Positions 1 to 5,959 are shown, counted from the first letter of the stretch. The stretch: 8,594 nucleotides of DNA from an uncultured Eubacteriales bacterium (GCA_902475455.1 CABRZO010000107.1:1-8594), one strand, 5' to 3'. Numbers and translations are program-made. The notes: generated by a model not told the origin, from the letters alone.

Positions 1-900
1 ATCTGCATATTTGCAGCGCAGATGGAAGGCGCAGCAGTTGGGGCCGATTTTAGACATATCCGGCGGCTCGCCCTCGATGGTGTGCAGGCCGTGGCTTCTG
101 GGCAGATCCAGACGGGGCACCGCCCGGATCAGGCCCAGGGTATAGGGGTGGGCCGGATTGCGGAACACATCCATGACGCTGCCGTCCTCCACAATCTTGC
201 CGCCGTACATGATCTTCACGCTGTCGGCATACCGGGCCACCACGCCCAGGTTGTGGGTAATCAGGATCAGGGCCATGTTGTGGTCCCGACGCAGCTTGTT
301 CAGCTGCTCCAGCACCTGGGCCTGCACCGTCACATCCAGGGCGGTGGTGGGCTCGTCGGCGATCAGCACCTCCGGGTTGCAGCTCATGGCCATGGCGATC
401 ATGGCCCGCTGCTGCATGCCGCCGGAAAACTCGAAGGGGTACTGCTTCACCCGCTCCTCGGCGTTGGGGATACCCACCTCGGTGAGCAGCTCCACCGCCC
501 GGCGCCAGGCGTCCTCCTTCTTGGTGTCGCTGTGGAGCATGATGTTCTCCACAATCTGGTCCCCGATGGTAGCCACCGGATTCAGCGCCGCCGAGGGCTC
601 CTGGAAGATCATGCTGATGTCGGAGCCCCGGATCTGCCGGTACTCCTCATCGCTCATCTGGAGCAGGTCCTTCCCCTTGAAGAGCACCTGCCCCCCCATC
701 ACCAGCCCGGGCGGATAGGACACCAGCCGGAGAATGGACAGGGCGCTGACGGTCTTGCCCGAGCCGGACTCGCCGATGATGGCCACGCACTCCCCCCGGT
801 GGACCTGATAGGACAGATCGTCCACCGCCCGGAGTTCCCGGTCATAATTGTAAAAGTAGGTCTTTAGATTCTTGACCTCCAGAACAACCTCTTGTTCCAC
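1..900 (-). CDS. Oligopeptide/dipeptide ABC transporter ATP-binding protein, OppD/DppD type (3' end outside window)
   Basis: This is the cytoplasmic ATPase subunit of a peptide- or nickel-type ABC importer, which powers uptake through two permeases fed by a binding protein. The frame is open for 300 codons from a GTG at 900 to the window edge. Visible motifs are Walker A GESGSGKT (43-50), the Q-loop glutamine (100), signature SGGMQQ (159-164), Walker B VLIADEP (178-184), the D-loop ALD (187-189) and the switch histidine in ITHN (216). The last residues, CCAFHLRCKYAD, match the oligopeptide-transporter C-terminal domain (oligo_HPY), which sets this family apart from other ABC ATPases; only about 25-40 residues should be missing. 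The GTG is chosen because AGAGGGG lies about six bases upstream and no ATG fits. It follows the Csx3-like gene by 43 bp with no terminator, so the two are probably one operon. The partner ATPase and permeases would lie beyond position 1. The substrate cannot be read from this subunit. Confidence 0.95.
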   Translation of the reverse strand, partial: MEQEVVLEVKNLKTYFYNYDRELRAVDDLSYQVHRGECVAIIGESGSGKTVSALSILRLVSYPPGLVMGGQVLFKGKDLLQMSDEEYRQIRGSDISMIFQEPSAALNPVATIGDQIVENIMLHSDTKKEDAWRRAVELLTEVGIPNAEERVKQYPFEFSGGMQQRAMIAMAMSCNPEVLIADEPTTALDVTVQAQVLEQLNKLRRDHNMALILITHNLGVVARYADSVKIMYGGKIVEDGSVMDVFRNPAHPYTLGLIRAVPRLDLPRSHGLHTIEGEPPDMSKIGPNCCAFHLRCKYAD

Positions 901-943
901 TGTGTTCCCCTCTTTTCCTGTCGGTTTGACAATTGGCCGGTGA

Positions 944-1579
944 TTACTGTACGGCGACGGCGTCGCCCACGGCGATGTCCGTGGTATGGGTCACAGAGCA
1001 ATAGTAGTTGGGCTCCTCATGGAAGCGGATGTACACGCTGCGGGAGATCTCCGCGTAGGTCAACACCATGGATACCGCCACCGGATTCACCGTCTCACCG
1101 CTGAGGAACACATCCTTCCCCACCGGGATGGGGGGCATGGTAATCTGATCGAACTTGGTCAGATCAAAGCCGTGGGCGTCGGCATGGGGGGCGTCGGTCT
1201 CCGCCTGAACGTAGACCTTGTCCCCCTCCTCCCGAACCTGGAAGCGCATGCCGCAGGTGGGTTCCGCCGCATCCACCGGGAAAGGAGTGCTGGTCAGGTG
1301 ATACATGCCCCCGGGGCCAATCTCAAAATAGCACACCGCAGGCTGCACCGCATAGGCCATGGCGGACAGGGCCCAGTTGGGCACATGGCCCCGCAGCTCC
1401 ACAATGTCGGCTCCCTTGGCCTTCTCCCGGCACTCGGCCACCGCCTTCTGCAGGGCGGGCTGGTTCCAGGCGTGGTCTCTCATAATAACCTTGCCGTCCT
1501 TTACCACATCCACCAGGGAGAGGCCGTAACGGTCTCCCATTTCTCTCAGATCAATAATGCAGCGCTTTTCCTCACTCAT
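944..1579 (-). CDS. Tandem Csx3-like two-domain protein
   Basis: This 211-residue protein has no signal peptide or membrane segment and is probably cytosolic. Residues 57-98 (IVELRGHVPNW, then ALSAMAYAVQP, then a hydrophobic strand) resemble the core of Csx3, a CRISPR-associated ring nuclease of about 100 residues that binds cyclic tetra-adenylate. The pattern is a beta strand, SG-x-x-P-x-W, a helix, a strand and a short V-x-SHS-like strand. Residues 155-210 repeat it: DVFLSGETVNP, helix, strand SVYIRF, then VTHT and IAVGDAVAV, which is close to the SHS...GDVIDV ending of Csx3. I therefore infer a duplicated Csx3-like fold. The Csx3 catalytic histidine appears to be Tyr76 in the first copy and is also absent from the second, so a binding or sensing role is more likely than RNA cleavage. 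The ATG at 1579 has GGAGGG about seven bases upstream. It heads the transporter operon. The assignment rests on remembered Csx3 sequence; the coding call is secure, the family call moderate. Confidence 0.85.
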   Translation of the reverse strand: MSEEKRCIIDLREMGDRYGLSLVDVVKDGKVIMRDHAWNQPALQKAVAECREKAKGADIVELRGHVPNWALSAMAYAVQPAVCYFEIGPGGMYHLTSTPFPVDAAEPTCGMRFQVREEGDKVYVQAETDAPHADAHGFDLTKFDQITMPPIPVGKDVFLSGETVNPVAVSMVLTYAEISRSVYIRFHEEPNYYCSVTHTTDIAVGDAVAVQ

Positions 1580-1603
1580 GTGGTTTCCCTCCTCTTTTTT
1601 TAG

Positions 1604-1633
1604 CCCGCCTACATCGGCGGGAGCGAGCCTCCC
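1604..1633. other. Overlapping alternative hairpins in the leader of the Csx3-like operon
   Basis: CCCGCC (1604-1609) can pair with GGCGGG (1616-1621) around a six-base loop. The alternative stem GGGAG (1619-1623) with CTCCC (1629-1633) shares bases 1619-1621 with the first, so the two exclude each other. Both lie in the predicted minus-strand leader, 12-40 bases above the ribosome binding site of the Csx3-like gene. No T-tract follows on the minus strand, so this is not a simple terminator. A regulatory role is only possible, not shown. Confidence 0.35.
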
Positions 1634-1689
1634 TTGTGGCTTTTTGACAGAAACAGCCCCGGAAGTGCCCGGATTGTTTGGATAAGTTT

Positions 1690-1718
1690 AGTATAAAAAC
1701 CGGTGGCCGAGAAGTAAA
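1690..1718 (-). promoter_or_regulatory. Promoter of the Csx3-like/ABC transporter operon
   Basis: On the minus strand, TTTACT (1718-1713) is separated by exactly 17 bases from TATACT (1695-1690). These match four of six and five of six bases of the sigma-70/SigA consensus. Transcription would start near 1683 and give a leader of about 100 bases before the ATG at 1579. Confidence 0.6.
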
Positions 1719-1832
1719 ATTGCGTTTCGTTATGGTATGATGCCCAAACGGAATGGCCGGACGGGATGGCGTTATTTCACAATATATAGTTGTATTCTCC
1801 CTGGTTTTTCCCTGTTTTGACCGGCAATTACA

Positions 1833-1856
1833 TTTGGAACATATCCGCATTCCAAA
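1833..1856. promoter_or_regulatory. Inverted repeat, candidate operator of the NTF2-like operon
   Basis: TTTGGAA (1833-1839) and TTCCAAA (1850-1856) form a perfect 7-bp inverted repeat with a 10-bp spacer, so the half-site centres are 17 bp apart. It ends 7 bp before the -35 box at 1864, the usual place for an activator site. A further partial half-site, TTCCAA, occurs at 1901-1906 just past the -10 box. No regulator gene in the window is clearly tied to it; the LysR protein encoded at 4897-5796 is one candidate. Confidence 0.45.
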
Positions 1857-1863
1857 GCGCTAT

Positions 1864-1893
1864 TTTACATTTTTCTCCGGTGGTTTTTATAAT
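1864..1893 (+). promoter_or_regulatory. Promoter of the NTF2-like operon
   Basis: TTTACA (1864-1869, five of six consensus bases) and a perfect TATAAT (1888-1893) are separated by 18 bases, in AT-rich DNA that contrasts with the GC-rich coding regions. Transcription would start near 1900 and leave a 66-base leader before the ATG at 1966. Confidence 0.75.
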
Positions 1894-1918
1894 ACAAGTG
1901 TTCCAAGCGAACCTTCGC

Positions 1919-1934
1919 GCGCCCCCCAGGGCGC
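1919..1934 (+). other. Leader hairpin above the first NTF2-like gene
   Basis: GCGCCC (1919-1924) and GGGCGC (1929-1934) form an all-GC six-pair stem with the four-base loop CCCA. It sits in the predicted 5' leader about 17 bases before the AAGGAG ribosome binding site. It could stabilise the mRNA or affect initiation; no terminator T-tract follows. Confidence 0.4.
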
Positions 1935-1965
1935 TGCCATTTGAAGACAGAAAGGAGCCATTTCC

Positions 1966-2700
1966 ATGGTGAAACAAGCATACACCCCGCTTCAGCTGGC
2001 CCAGCGGTTCATCGACCAGCGGGAGATCCAGAACGTCATGGGCAAATACGCCCTGATGACCATGATCTGCAAGCAGGCGGACATCATCGACAAGCTCTGG
2101 GCCAAACAGGCCCCCAAACCCACCCTGGCCAAAAACGACGGCTGGTATGTGGGCCTGGAGGCCATCCGGGGCTACTATCAGGCGGTGGCCGACAACCTGG
2201 CCGCCAAGGCCAAAGCCCTCAAGGCCATCTTCCCCAAGCAGCTGGGGGACAAGAGCGACGGTGAGGCCTTTGGCGCCGGCGAACACTATCCCCGCCCCCT
2301 GACCTCCCCCCTGGTGGAGGTGGCCGCCGACGGCAAGACCGCCAAGGGGCTGTGGCAGGTCATGGGCGCCGACAACTCCGTGGGCAAGTACGGCCCCCTG
2401 TCCACCTGGAACTGGGGCTATATTGCCGCCGACTTCGTGCTGGAGGAGGATGAGTGGAAGATCTGGCACCTGCAGGAGTTCACCGAGTTGGACGCCCCGG
2501 TGGCCGTCAACTGGGTTCAGGGCAAGGAGTATCCGGTGCTGCCCGAGTTCGCCGCCCTGGAGGAACTGAAGCTGCCCGCCCCCACCGCGGCCGCCAAGCT
2601 CTATGAGGTCTACTCCCCGGAGCGGGAGTACACCGCGCCTCCCCGGATGCCGGAGCCCTACGCCACCTTTGCCGACACCTTCAGCTACGGCATGGATTGA
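1966..2700 (+). CDS. NTF2/SnoaL-like family protein, first of three paralogues
   Basis: This 244-residue protein fits the NTF2-like (SnoaL_4-type) alpha+beta cone fold, a small pocket used by dehydratases, isomerases and ligand-binding proteins (scytalone dehydratase and the bile-acid dehydratase BaiE are known members). Residues 20-50 form the expected N-terminal helices ending in DKLWAK. The GWYVG-x-EAIRGYY segment follows, then strand LVEVAADGKTAKGLW, and TWNWGYIAADFVLEEDEWKIWHL (WKIWHL at 164-169), the classic final strands. A tail of about 70 residues with PEPY at 229-232 lies beyond the core; similar tails occur in the next two genes. The ATG at 1966 has AAGGAG upstream at good spacing. 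It has no signal peptide. The product begins an operon of three: the next gene starts 17 bases past the stop. I cannot confidently map catalytic residues, so enzyme or binding protein remains open. Confidence 0.85.
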   Translation: MVKQAYTPLQLAQRFIDQREIQNVMGKYALMTMICKQADIIDKLWAKQAPKPTLAKNDGWYVGLEAIRGYYQAVADNLAAKAKALKAIFPKQLGDKSDGEAFGAGEHYPRPLTSPLVEVAADGKTAKGLWQVMGADNSVGKYGPLSTWNWGYIAADFVLEEDEWKIWHLQEFTELDAPVAVNWVQGKEYPVLPEFAALEELKLPAPTAAAKLYEVYSPEREYTAPPRMPEPYATFADTFSYGMD

Positions 2701-2717
2701 AAGGAGGAACCACTGTA

Positions 2718-3389
2718 ATGAGACAGTTTACCGAGGAAGAACGCATCCGCCGGGTCTGGGACAAAGAGGAGGCCAAGGCCGTCCTGTGCCGCAACATGTA
2801 CTACATGGCCGGCAACCAGCGCCAGACCGCCCTGGACACCCTCTGGGTCCGGGAGCCGGAGCACGCCAAGACCGCCTCCTACGGCAAGAACTGGGGCTAC
2901 TACATCGGCATGGATGAGATCCGCCGCTACTATGTGGATCAAAACCCCTTCGGAGCCAAGGGCACCATGAACTGCCATCCGGTGGCCACCATCCGGGTGG
3001 AGGAGGCGGAGGACGGCCAGACCATCCTCTGCCAGTGGTACAACGCCTCCTATGAGACCCGGATGGTCAACGGCGTCCTGACCCCCCTGTGGGTGTGCGA
3101 AAAGGGCAACGCCGACCTGGTGCGGGAGGCCGACGGCTGGAAGATCTGGCACTATTTCGTGGGCACCGACCTGCAGACCGAGGCCGGAGTGGCCTACGCT
3201 GCCCAGCCCGTGGACCTGCCCGACGACCAGAACCCCATGGCGGTGGAGTTCGGTGACCCCACCCTGAAAATGGAGGCCTACATCACCCGCTACAACTACT
3301 ATCCCTACCCCGCCATCCCCGAGCCCTACGAGACCTTCCGGCCTGAGCTGGGCTGCGGGCCCGAGGGCAATCCCAACTATCAGGCGTAA
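2718..3389 (+). CDS. NTF2/SnoaL-like family protein, second of three paralogues
   Basis: This 223-residue NTF2-like protein is related to both neighbours but strongly diverged. The shared landmarks come in the same order: the helix end ALDTLW, then NWGYYIGMDEIRRYYV, strand TIRVEEAEDGQTILCQW, then LWVCEKGNADLVREADGWKIWHYF (WKIWH at 141-145), and a C-terminal PEPYETF (from 201). The frame extends upstream to a TTG at 2697 that overlaps the previous stop. I choose the ATG at 2718 because AAGGAGG (2701-2707) sits ten bases before it, and the longer form would put that site inside the coding sequence. The product is predicted cytosolic. Within the NTF2-like superfamily, pocket residues change readily and set substrate specificity. 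The divergence between copies suggests different steps or ligands in one pathway, or subunits of a hetero-oligomer. Confidence 0.85.
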   Translation: MRQFTEEERIRRVWDKEEAKAVLCRNMYYMAGNQRQTALDTLWVREPEHAKTASYGKNWGYYIGMDEIRRYYVDQNPFGAKGTMNCHPVATIRVEEAEDGQTILCQWYNASYETRMVNGVLTPLWVCEKGNADLVREADGWKIWHYFVGTDLQTEAGVAYAAQPVDLPDDQNPMAVEFGDPTLKMEAYITRYNYYPYPAIPEPYETFRPELGCGPEGNPNYQA

Positions 3390-3406
3390 CAGGAGGCGTT
3401 TGCGAT

Positions 3407-4222
3407 ATGAACAAAAAGAACATGACCTTTTCCCATATGGTGGACGTGGCCGAGGCCTGCATTGAGGTGGAAAACCAGCAGTCCAAGCACGCCATCATGC
3501 ACGCCGCCGGACTGACGGAGGAAGAGCTGGACACCATGTGGGCCAAGCAGCGGGATGACTTTTGGTGGTCCCACAACTTCGGCGGCATGGGCAGCCGGGC
3601 CGACGTCTACAAGGGTTGGGCCGGCGGTCTGGCCCAGAACGCCCACTACTACTACCGCCGGCTGCTGGCGGTCTATCCCGAGGTGGAGGGCAAGGAGCCC
3701 CGGACTCTCATGGAGTGCGCAGTGCACATGCTGGGCTCCTCCATCATCGAGGTGGCTGACGACGGCATGAGCGCCCGGGGCAGCTGGTACACCCCCGGCG
3801 TCATCTTCTCCACCCTGAATCCGGACCAGAAGAAAGAGGGCATCTGGATCTGGGAGCGCTACGGCAACGACTTCGTCAAGGAGGGGGATGAGTGGCTCAT
3901 CCTGTCCCAGCACGTCTGCAACGACTACGGCGGAGCCATGGACGAGGACAACTGGGCCCAGGTGTCCTATCAGCGCCTCAGTGGTCCCCCCATGCCCCGG
4001 CCCCAGCCCGAGCCCGCCGACGACGGCTCCCTGCCCGGCGCCCCCTGGGCTCCCATCCCCCTGTTCTTCGGCTCCTACAGCCCGGTGCAGACGCCCCAGA
4101 ACGCCTGCCCCTGGCCTTCGCCCTACGCCACCCTGGACCGGGAGCACAACTCCTACTGCGTCCCCTTCGCCGAGGGCGAGTACAGCATCACCTATCCCAT
4201 TCCGGAGCATCCCATGCATTGA
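3407..4222 (+). CDS. NTF2/SnoaL-like family protein, third and longest paralogue
   Basis: This 271-residue protein closes the three-gene operon. The ATG at 3407 has AGGAGG (3391-3396) ten bases upstream, matching the spacing used for the second gene. Shared family landmarks are EELDTMWAKQ, strand IIEVADDGMSARGSWY, then IWIWERYGNDFVKEGDEWLIL (Trp163 equivalent to Trp164 of the first copy) and the C-terminal PSPYATL at 237-243, a variant of the PEPY tail. It differs in having FWWSHNFGG where the others have the GxYxG segment, and a proline-rich linker at about 196-222 (PMPRPQPEP and following). That linker makes the tail longer and possibly flexible. There is no signal peptide. The aromatic-rich pocket segments would suit a hydrophobic or aromatic ligand, but that is inference. 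It ends 67 bp before a strong terminator. Confidence 0.85.
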   Translation: MNKKNMTFSHMVDVAEACIEVENQQSKHAIMHAAGLTEEELDTMWAKQRDDFWWSHNFGGMGSRADVYKGWAGGLAQNAHYYYRRLLAVYPEVEGKEPRTLMECAVHMLGSSIIEVADDGMSARGSWYTPGVIFSTLNPDQKKEGIWIWERYGNDFVKEGDEWLILSQHVCNDYGGAMDEDNWAQVSYQRLSGPPMPRPQPEPADDGSLPGAPWAPIPLFFGSYSPVQTPQNACPWPSPYATLDREHNSYCVPFAEGEYSITYPIPEHPMH

Positions 4223-4289
4223 TTTCCTCTGCATCGCGCCCGGCTCTCTGCCTTGGGCCGAATTTTTCCAGAATTGACCTGAAAACCAC

Positions 4290-4328
4290 AAAACGCCCTG
4301 GGAGTTTTAAAAACTCCCAGGGCGTTTT
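4290..4328. terminator. Bidirectional terminator between the NTF2-like operon and the lysR operon
   Basis: A near-perfect inverted repeat has 19-base arms (4290-4308 and 4310-4328) around a single central base. Its core is CGCCCTGGGAG pairing with CTCCCAGGGCG, flanked by A-runs on one side and T-runs on the other, so it reads as a rho-independent terminator on both strands. It separates two convergent operons. Confidence 0.92.
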
Positions 4329-4339
4329 TGTCAGCGCAA

Positions 4340-4561
4340 TTAATTCATTTCATCCAAAAGGTCCAGGGCCTCGTCCACCAGGTCCTCCAGTTCCTCGTGG
4401 CGCTCTCCCCAGGCCTCGTAGGCCTCGCTGCCCATGCGCTTGGGCTCCTGCTCATCCAATTCCGCCAGCTGCTGCCGCAGCTGGGCCAGATAGGCCTCCA
4501 GCTCTTCCCGGCTCATCTCCTCCGGGTCCTTTTGGGTTTGAAACTCCAAGATTTCCGCCAT
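4340..4561 (-). CDS. Small acidic helical protein of unknown function
   Basis: This 73-residue protein is very rich in Glu, Leu and Gln. Its sequence is nearly all predicted helix: SREELEAYLAQLRQQLAELDEQEP, then a break near KRMGSEAYEAWGERHEEL, then a second leucine-rich helix EDLVDEALDLLDEMN. It probably forms a helical hairpin or coiled coil. I do not recognise a named family and assign no function. The frame extends upstream, but the ATG at 4561 is preferred because GGAGG lies about eight bases before it and one base separates it from the stop of the glutaredoxin-like gene (TGACATG), so the two are translationally coupled. It is the last gene before the bidirectional terminator. The coupling suggests it may act with, or regulate, the redox protein. 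Confidence 0.8.
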   Translation of the reverse strand: MAEILEFQTQKDPEEMSREELEAYLAQLRQQLAELDEQEPKRMGSEAYEAWGERHEELEDLVDEALDLLDEMN

Positions 4562-4562
4562 G

Positions 4563-4835
4563 TCACTTTTCCTCCTCTTCCAGGGCTGACTCCAGCACAT
4601 TCCGAACCTGGTACAGGCTGGGCACCCCCTCCATCATTTTCTCGCCCCCCACAAAGAAAGTGGGCACATAGTAATAGTCCAGGGTGGCGGCAAACTCTGG
4701 CTGGGCCGACTCGTCCACCCGCCGGATGGACACCTGCCGGTACCGGGGCTCCCGCGCCATCAGCTGCTCCAGCATCTCCTCCGCCTGGCGGCAGTAGGGG
4801 CAGTCCGGCAGCAGCATCATCAAAACTTCCTTCAT
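4563..4835 (-). CDS. Glutaredoxin/thioredoxin-like protein with CPYC motif
   Basis: This 90-residue single-domain thiol-disulfide protein has the active-site motif CPYC at 12-15 after a first strand (KEVLMMLLPD). The expected helix follows (RQAEEMLEQLM), and the cis-proline motif YYVPTFFV is placed before GGEKMMEGV, as in glutaredoxins. Length matches bacterial glutaredoxins, and CPYC is the classical dithiol glutaredoxin sequence. It likely reduces disulfides or glutathione-type mixed disulfides in the cytosol; the natural thiol partner in a Firmicute is unclear. The frame extends upstream to 4946, but the ATG at 4835 has GGAGGG seven bases before it and starts exactly at the fold's first strand. 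It lies 61 bp after lysR, with a weak promoter in that gap, so it may be cotranscribed with lysR, separately expressed, or both. Confidence 0.9.
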   Translation of the reverse strand: MKEVLMMLLPDCPYCRQAEEMLEQLMAREPRYRQVSIRRVDESAQPEFAATLDYYYVPTFFVGGEKMMEGVPSLYQVRNVLESALEEEEK

Positions 4836-4865
4836 ATTCAGCCCTCCATTCTGTTCTGTCTCTCT

Positions 4866-4894
4866 ATTGTGACCCGTTCTGGCCGCTTCATCAA
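4866..4894 (-). promoter_or_regulatory. Weak promoter of the glutaredoxin-like gene
   Basis: On the minus strand, TTGATG (4894-4889) and CACAAT (4871-4866) are spaced by 17 bases, just after the lysR stop codon. Each box matches four of six consensus bases, so the call is tentative. Confidence 0.35.
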
Positions 4895-4896
4895 CC

Positions 4897-5796
4897 TCAG
4901 TCCAGCCGCCGGCCATCTCCCAGCTCCTGCAGCATGGTCTCGGCAAACAGCCGGATCAACGGGTTTTGATTGCGCTTGTCCCACACCAGGCAGACGGGAA
5001 TGGGCTCCTGCATTTTGAAATAGGTGATTCTGGGGTCCCGGTAGTCCCAGAGCTGCTGATCCCCCACGGTGAACCCCCGGCCCATCAGCACCGCCTGAAA
5101 CACCGACTCCCGGTTGGGCAGCCGCACCGGGTTCACCGTCACCTGATGGGTCTGGAACTGGAGCTGCACAATCTGCTGGCTCATGGGGGCCTCCTCCTCC
5201 GGCAGCATCAGCAGGGTCCGGCCGTGAAAATCCGCCATCCGCAGCGGCTGCTCCGCAGGTGCCAAAAGCCCCTTGCGGACATAGGCCCGGGTCTCCATTT
5301 CCGCCACATCCAGCACCTCCAAGTGATCGAAGTTCTGAACGGTGGTGCGGATGCAGTACACCACATCCAGCTGATCCGCCTCCAGCCGCCGGCGCAGCTG
5401 AAGGCTGGAGTTGTTCTCATAATAGACCTCCGCCTGGGGATAGCGCAGCTCCACCTGCTCTTGAAACCGCATCAGCGCCTCCGTCACGTCCCAATTCTGG
5501 GTAATGCCCACCCGGAGCCGCAGGGTGGCCTGCCGGGACATCTCCGTGGCCGCCGCCCGGGCCTGCTGGTAGCCCTGGGCAAAGCGCATAAAGCTGTCCC
5601 GAAACACCATTCCCGCCGCCGTCAGGCTGATCTGATGTTTCAGGGTCCGGTCAAAGAGCTGAAACCCCAGCTCCTCCTCCAGCTGCCTCACCTGCCGGCT
5701 CACCGAAGGCTGGGACACATAGAGTTCCTCCGCCGCCTTGGAAAAACTCATGCATTCCGCCACCTTTAGAAAATAGGTGATCTGAAGTGATGTCAT
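4897..5796 (-). CDS. LysR-family transcriptional regulator
   Basis: This 299-residue protein has the standard LysR length and layout. A winged helix-turn-helix covers residues 4-60, with the core FSKAAEELYVSQPSVSRQVRQ (18-38) and then LEEELGFQLFDRT. A linker helix follows, then a periplasmic-binding-protein-like effector domain from about residue 90. The frame also has an ATG at 5805, but GGGGGA falls only one or two bases from it and nine bases from the ATG at 5796, so the latter is chosen. LysR proteins are usually tetrameric, repress their own gene and activate a divergent target when a small ligand binds. Here the divergent gene is the glycyl radical enzyme homologue, 163 bp away, with repeats between them, so that gene is the most likely target. 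The ligand is unknown. The glutaredoxin-like and acidic protein genes lie downstream on the same strand. Confidence 0.95.
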   Translation of the reverse strand: MTSLQITYFLKVAECMSFSKAAEELYVSQPSVSRQVRQLEEELGFQLFDRTLKHQISLTAAGMVFRDSFMRFAQGYQQARAAATEMSRQATLRLRVGITQNWDVTEALMRFQEQVELRYPQAEVYYENNSSLQLRRRLEADQLDVVYCIRTTVQNFDHLEVLDVAEMETRAYVRKGLLAPAEQPLRMADFHGRTLLMLPEEEAPMSQQIVQLQFQTHQVTVNPVRLPNRESVFQAVLMGRGFTVGDQQLWDYRDPRITYFKMQEPIPVCLVWDKRNQNPLIRLFAETMLQELGDGRRLD

Positions 5797-5827
5797 GTGG
5801 TGCATTCCCCCTTGGGCCGTTTTCCTC

Positions 5828-5856
5828 AGTATAGCATATCCATAGCATTTTGTTTA
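5828..5856 (-). promoter_or_regulatory. Promoter of the lysR gene
   Basis: On the minus strand, TAAACA (5856-5851) is followed after exactly 17 bases by TATACT (5833-5828). One ATAGCAT repeat lies in the spacer and another overlaps the -10 box, which fits autorepression by the LysR product. Confidence 0.6.
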
Positions 5857-5908
5857 TATGAAATGACTTTTTTAGATATTTGCCCCGACATTTTCTCTAT
5901 GCTATGCT
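5831..5908. promoter_or_regulatory. ATAGCAT repeat cluster, candidate LysR binding region
   Basis: ATAGCAT occurs twice as a direct repeat 11 bp apart (5831-5837 and 5842-5848). The second copy, extended to CATAGCAT (5841-5848), has a perfect inverted partner ATGCTATG at 5899-5906, followed by an overlapping ATGCT at 5904-5908. The copies flank an AT-rich centre and overlap the predicted promoter elements of both divergent genes. Spacing of about one helical turn suits a multimeric regulator spanning both promoters. The motif is not a textbook T-N11-A LysR box, so the assignment is inference. Confidence 0.5.
5880..5908 (+). promoter_or_regulatory. Promoter of the glycyl-radical-enzyme-like gene
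   Basis: TTGCCC (5880-5885) and TATGCT (5903-5908) are separated by 17 bases. The -10 box overlaps the ATGCTATG repeat. The leader would run about 45 bases to the ATG at 5960. The weak -35 box fits a promoter that needs an activator. Confidence 0.55.
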
Positions 5909-5959
5909 GAACACGATAAACGGGCCATATGCGCCCCATCCAGGAAGGAGCCCACGGCC

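Noticed and set aside
22..867. Plus-strand frame of 281 codons over the ABC ATPase
   Set aside because: The minus strand shows all ABC motifs in order; the plus frame is a shadow.
944..1579. A functional type III CRISPR accessory locus around the Csx3-like protein
   Set aside because: No repeat array, Cas gene or CARF effector is visible in the window, and the likely catalytic histidine is missing.
1779..1793. Imperfect palindrome ACAA-N7-TTGT in the divergent region
   Set aside because: The arms are only four bases in AT-rich sequence and could easily be chance; no promoter element is clearly tied to it.
1572..1850. Open frame of 92 codons on the minus strand overlapping the start of the Csx3-like gene
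   Set aside because: It covers the predicted promoter and leader, has low-complexity basic sequence, and lacks a fitting ribosome binding site or family resemblance.
2697..2717. Upstream TTG start for the second NTF2-like gene
   Set aside because: It would place the ribosome binding site inside the coding sequence; the ATG at 2718 is well spaced from AAGGAGG.
3380..4291. Minus-strand frame of 303 codons over the third NTF2-like gene
   Set aside because: The plus-strand gene has a good ribosome binding site, operon spacing and shared paralogue motifs; the antisense frame also runs into the terminator region.
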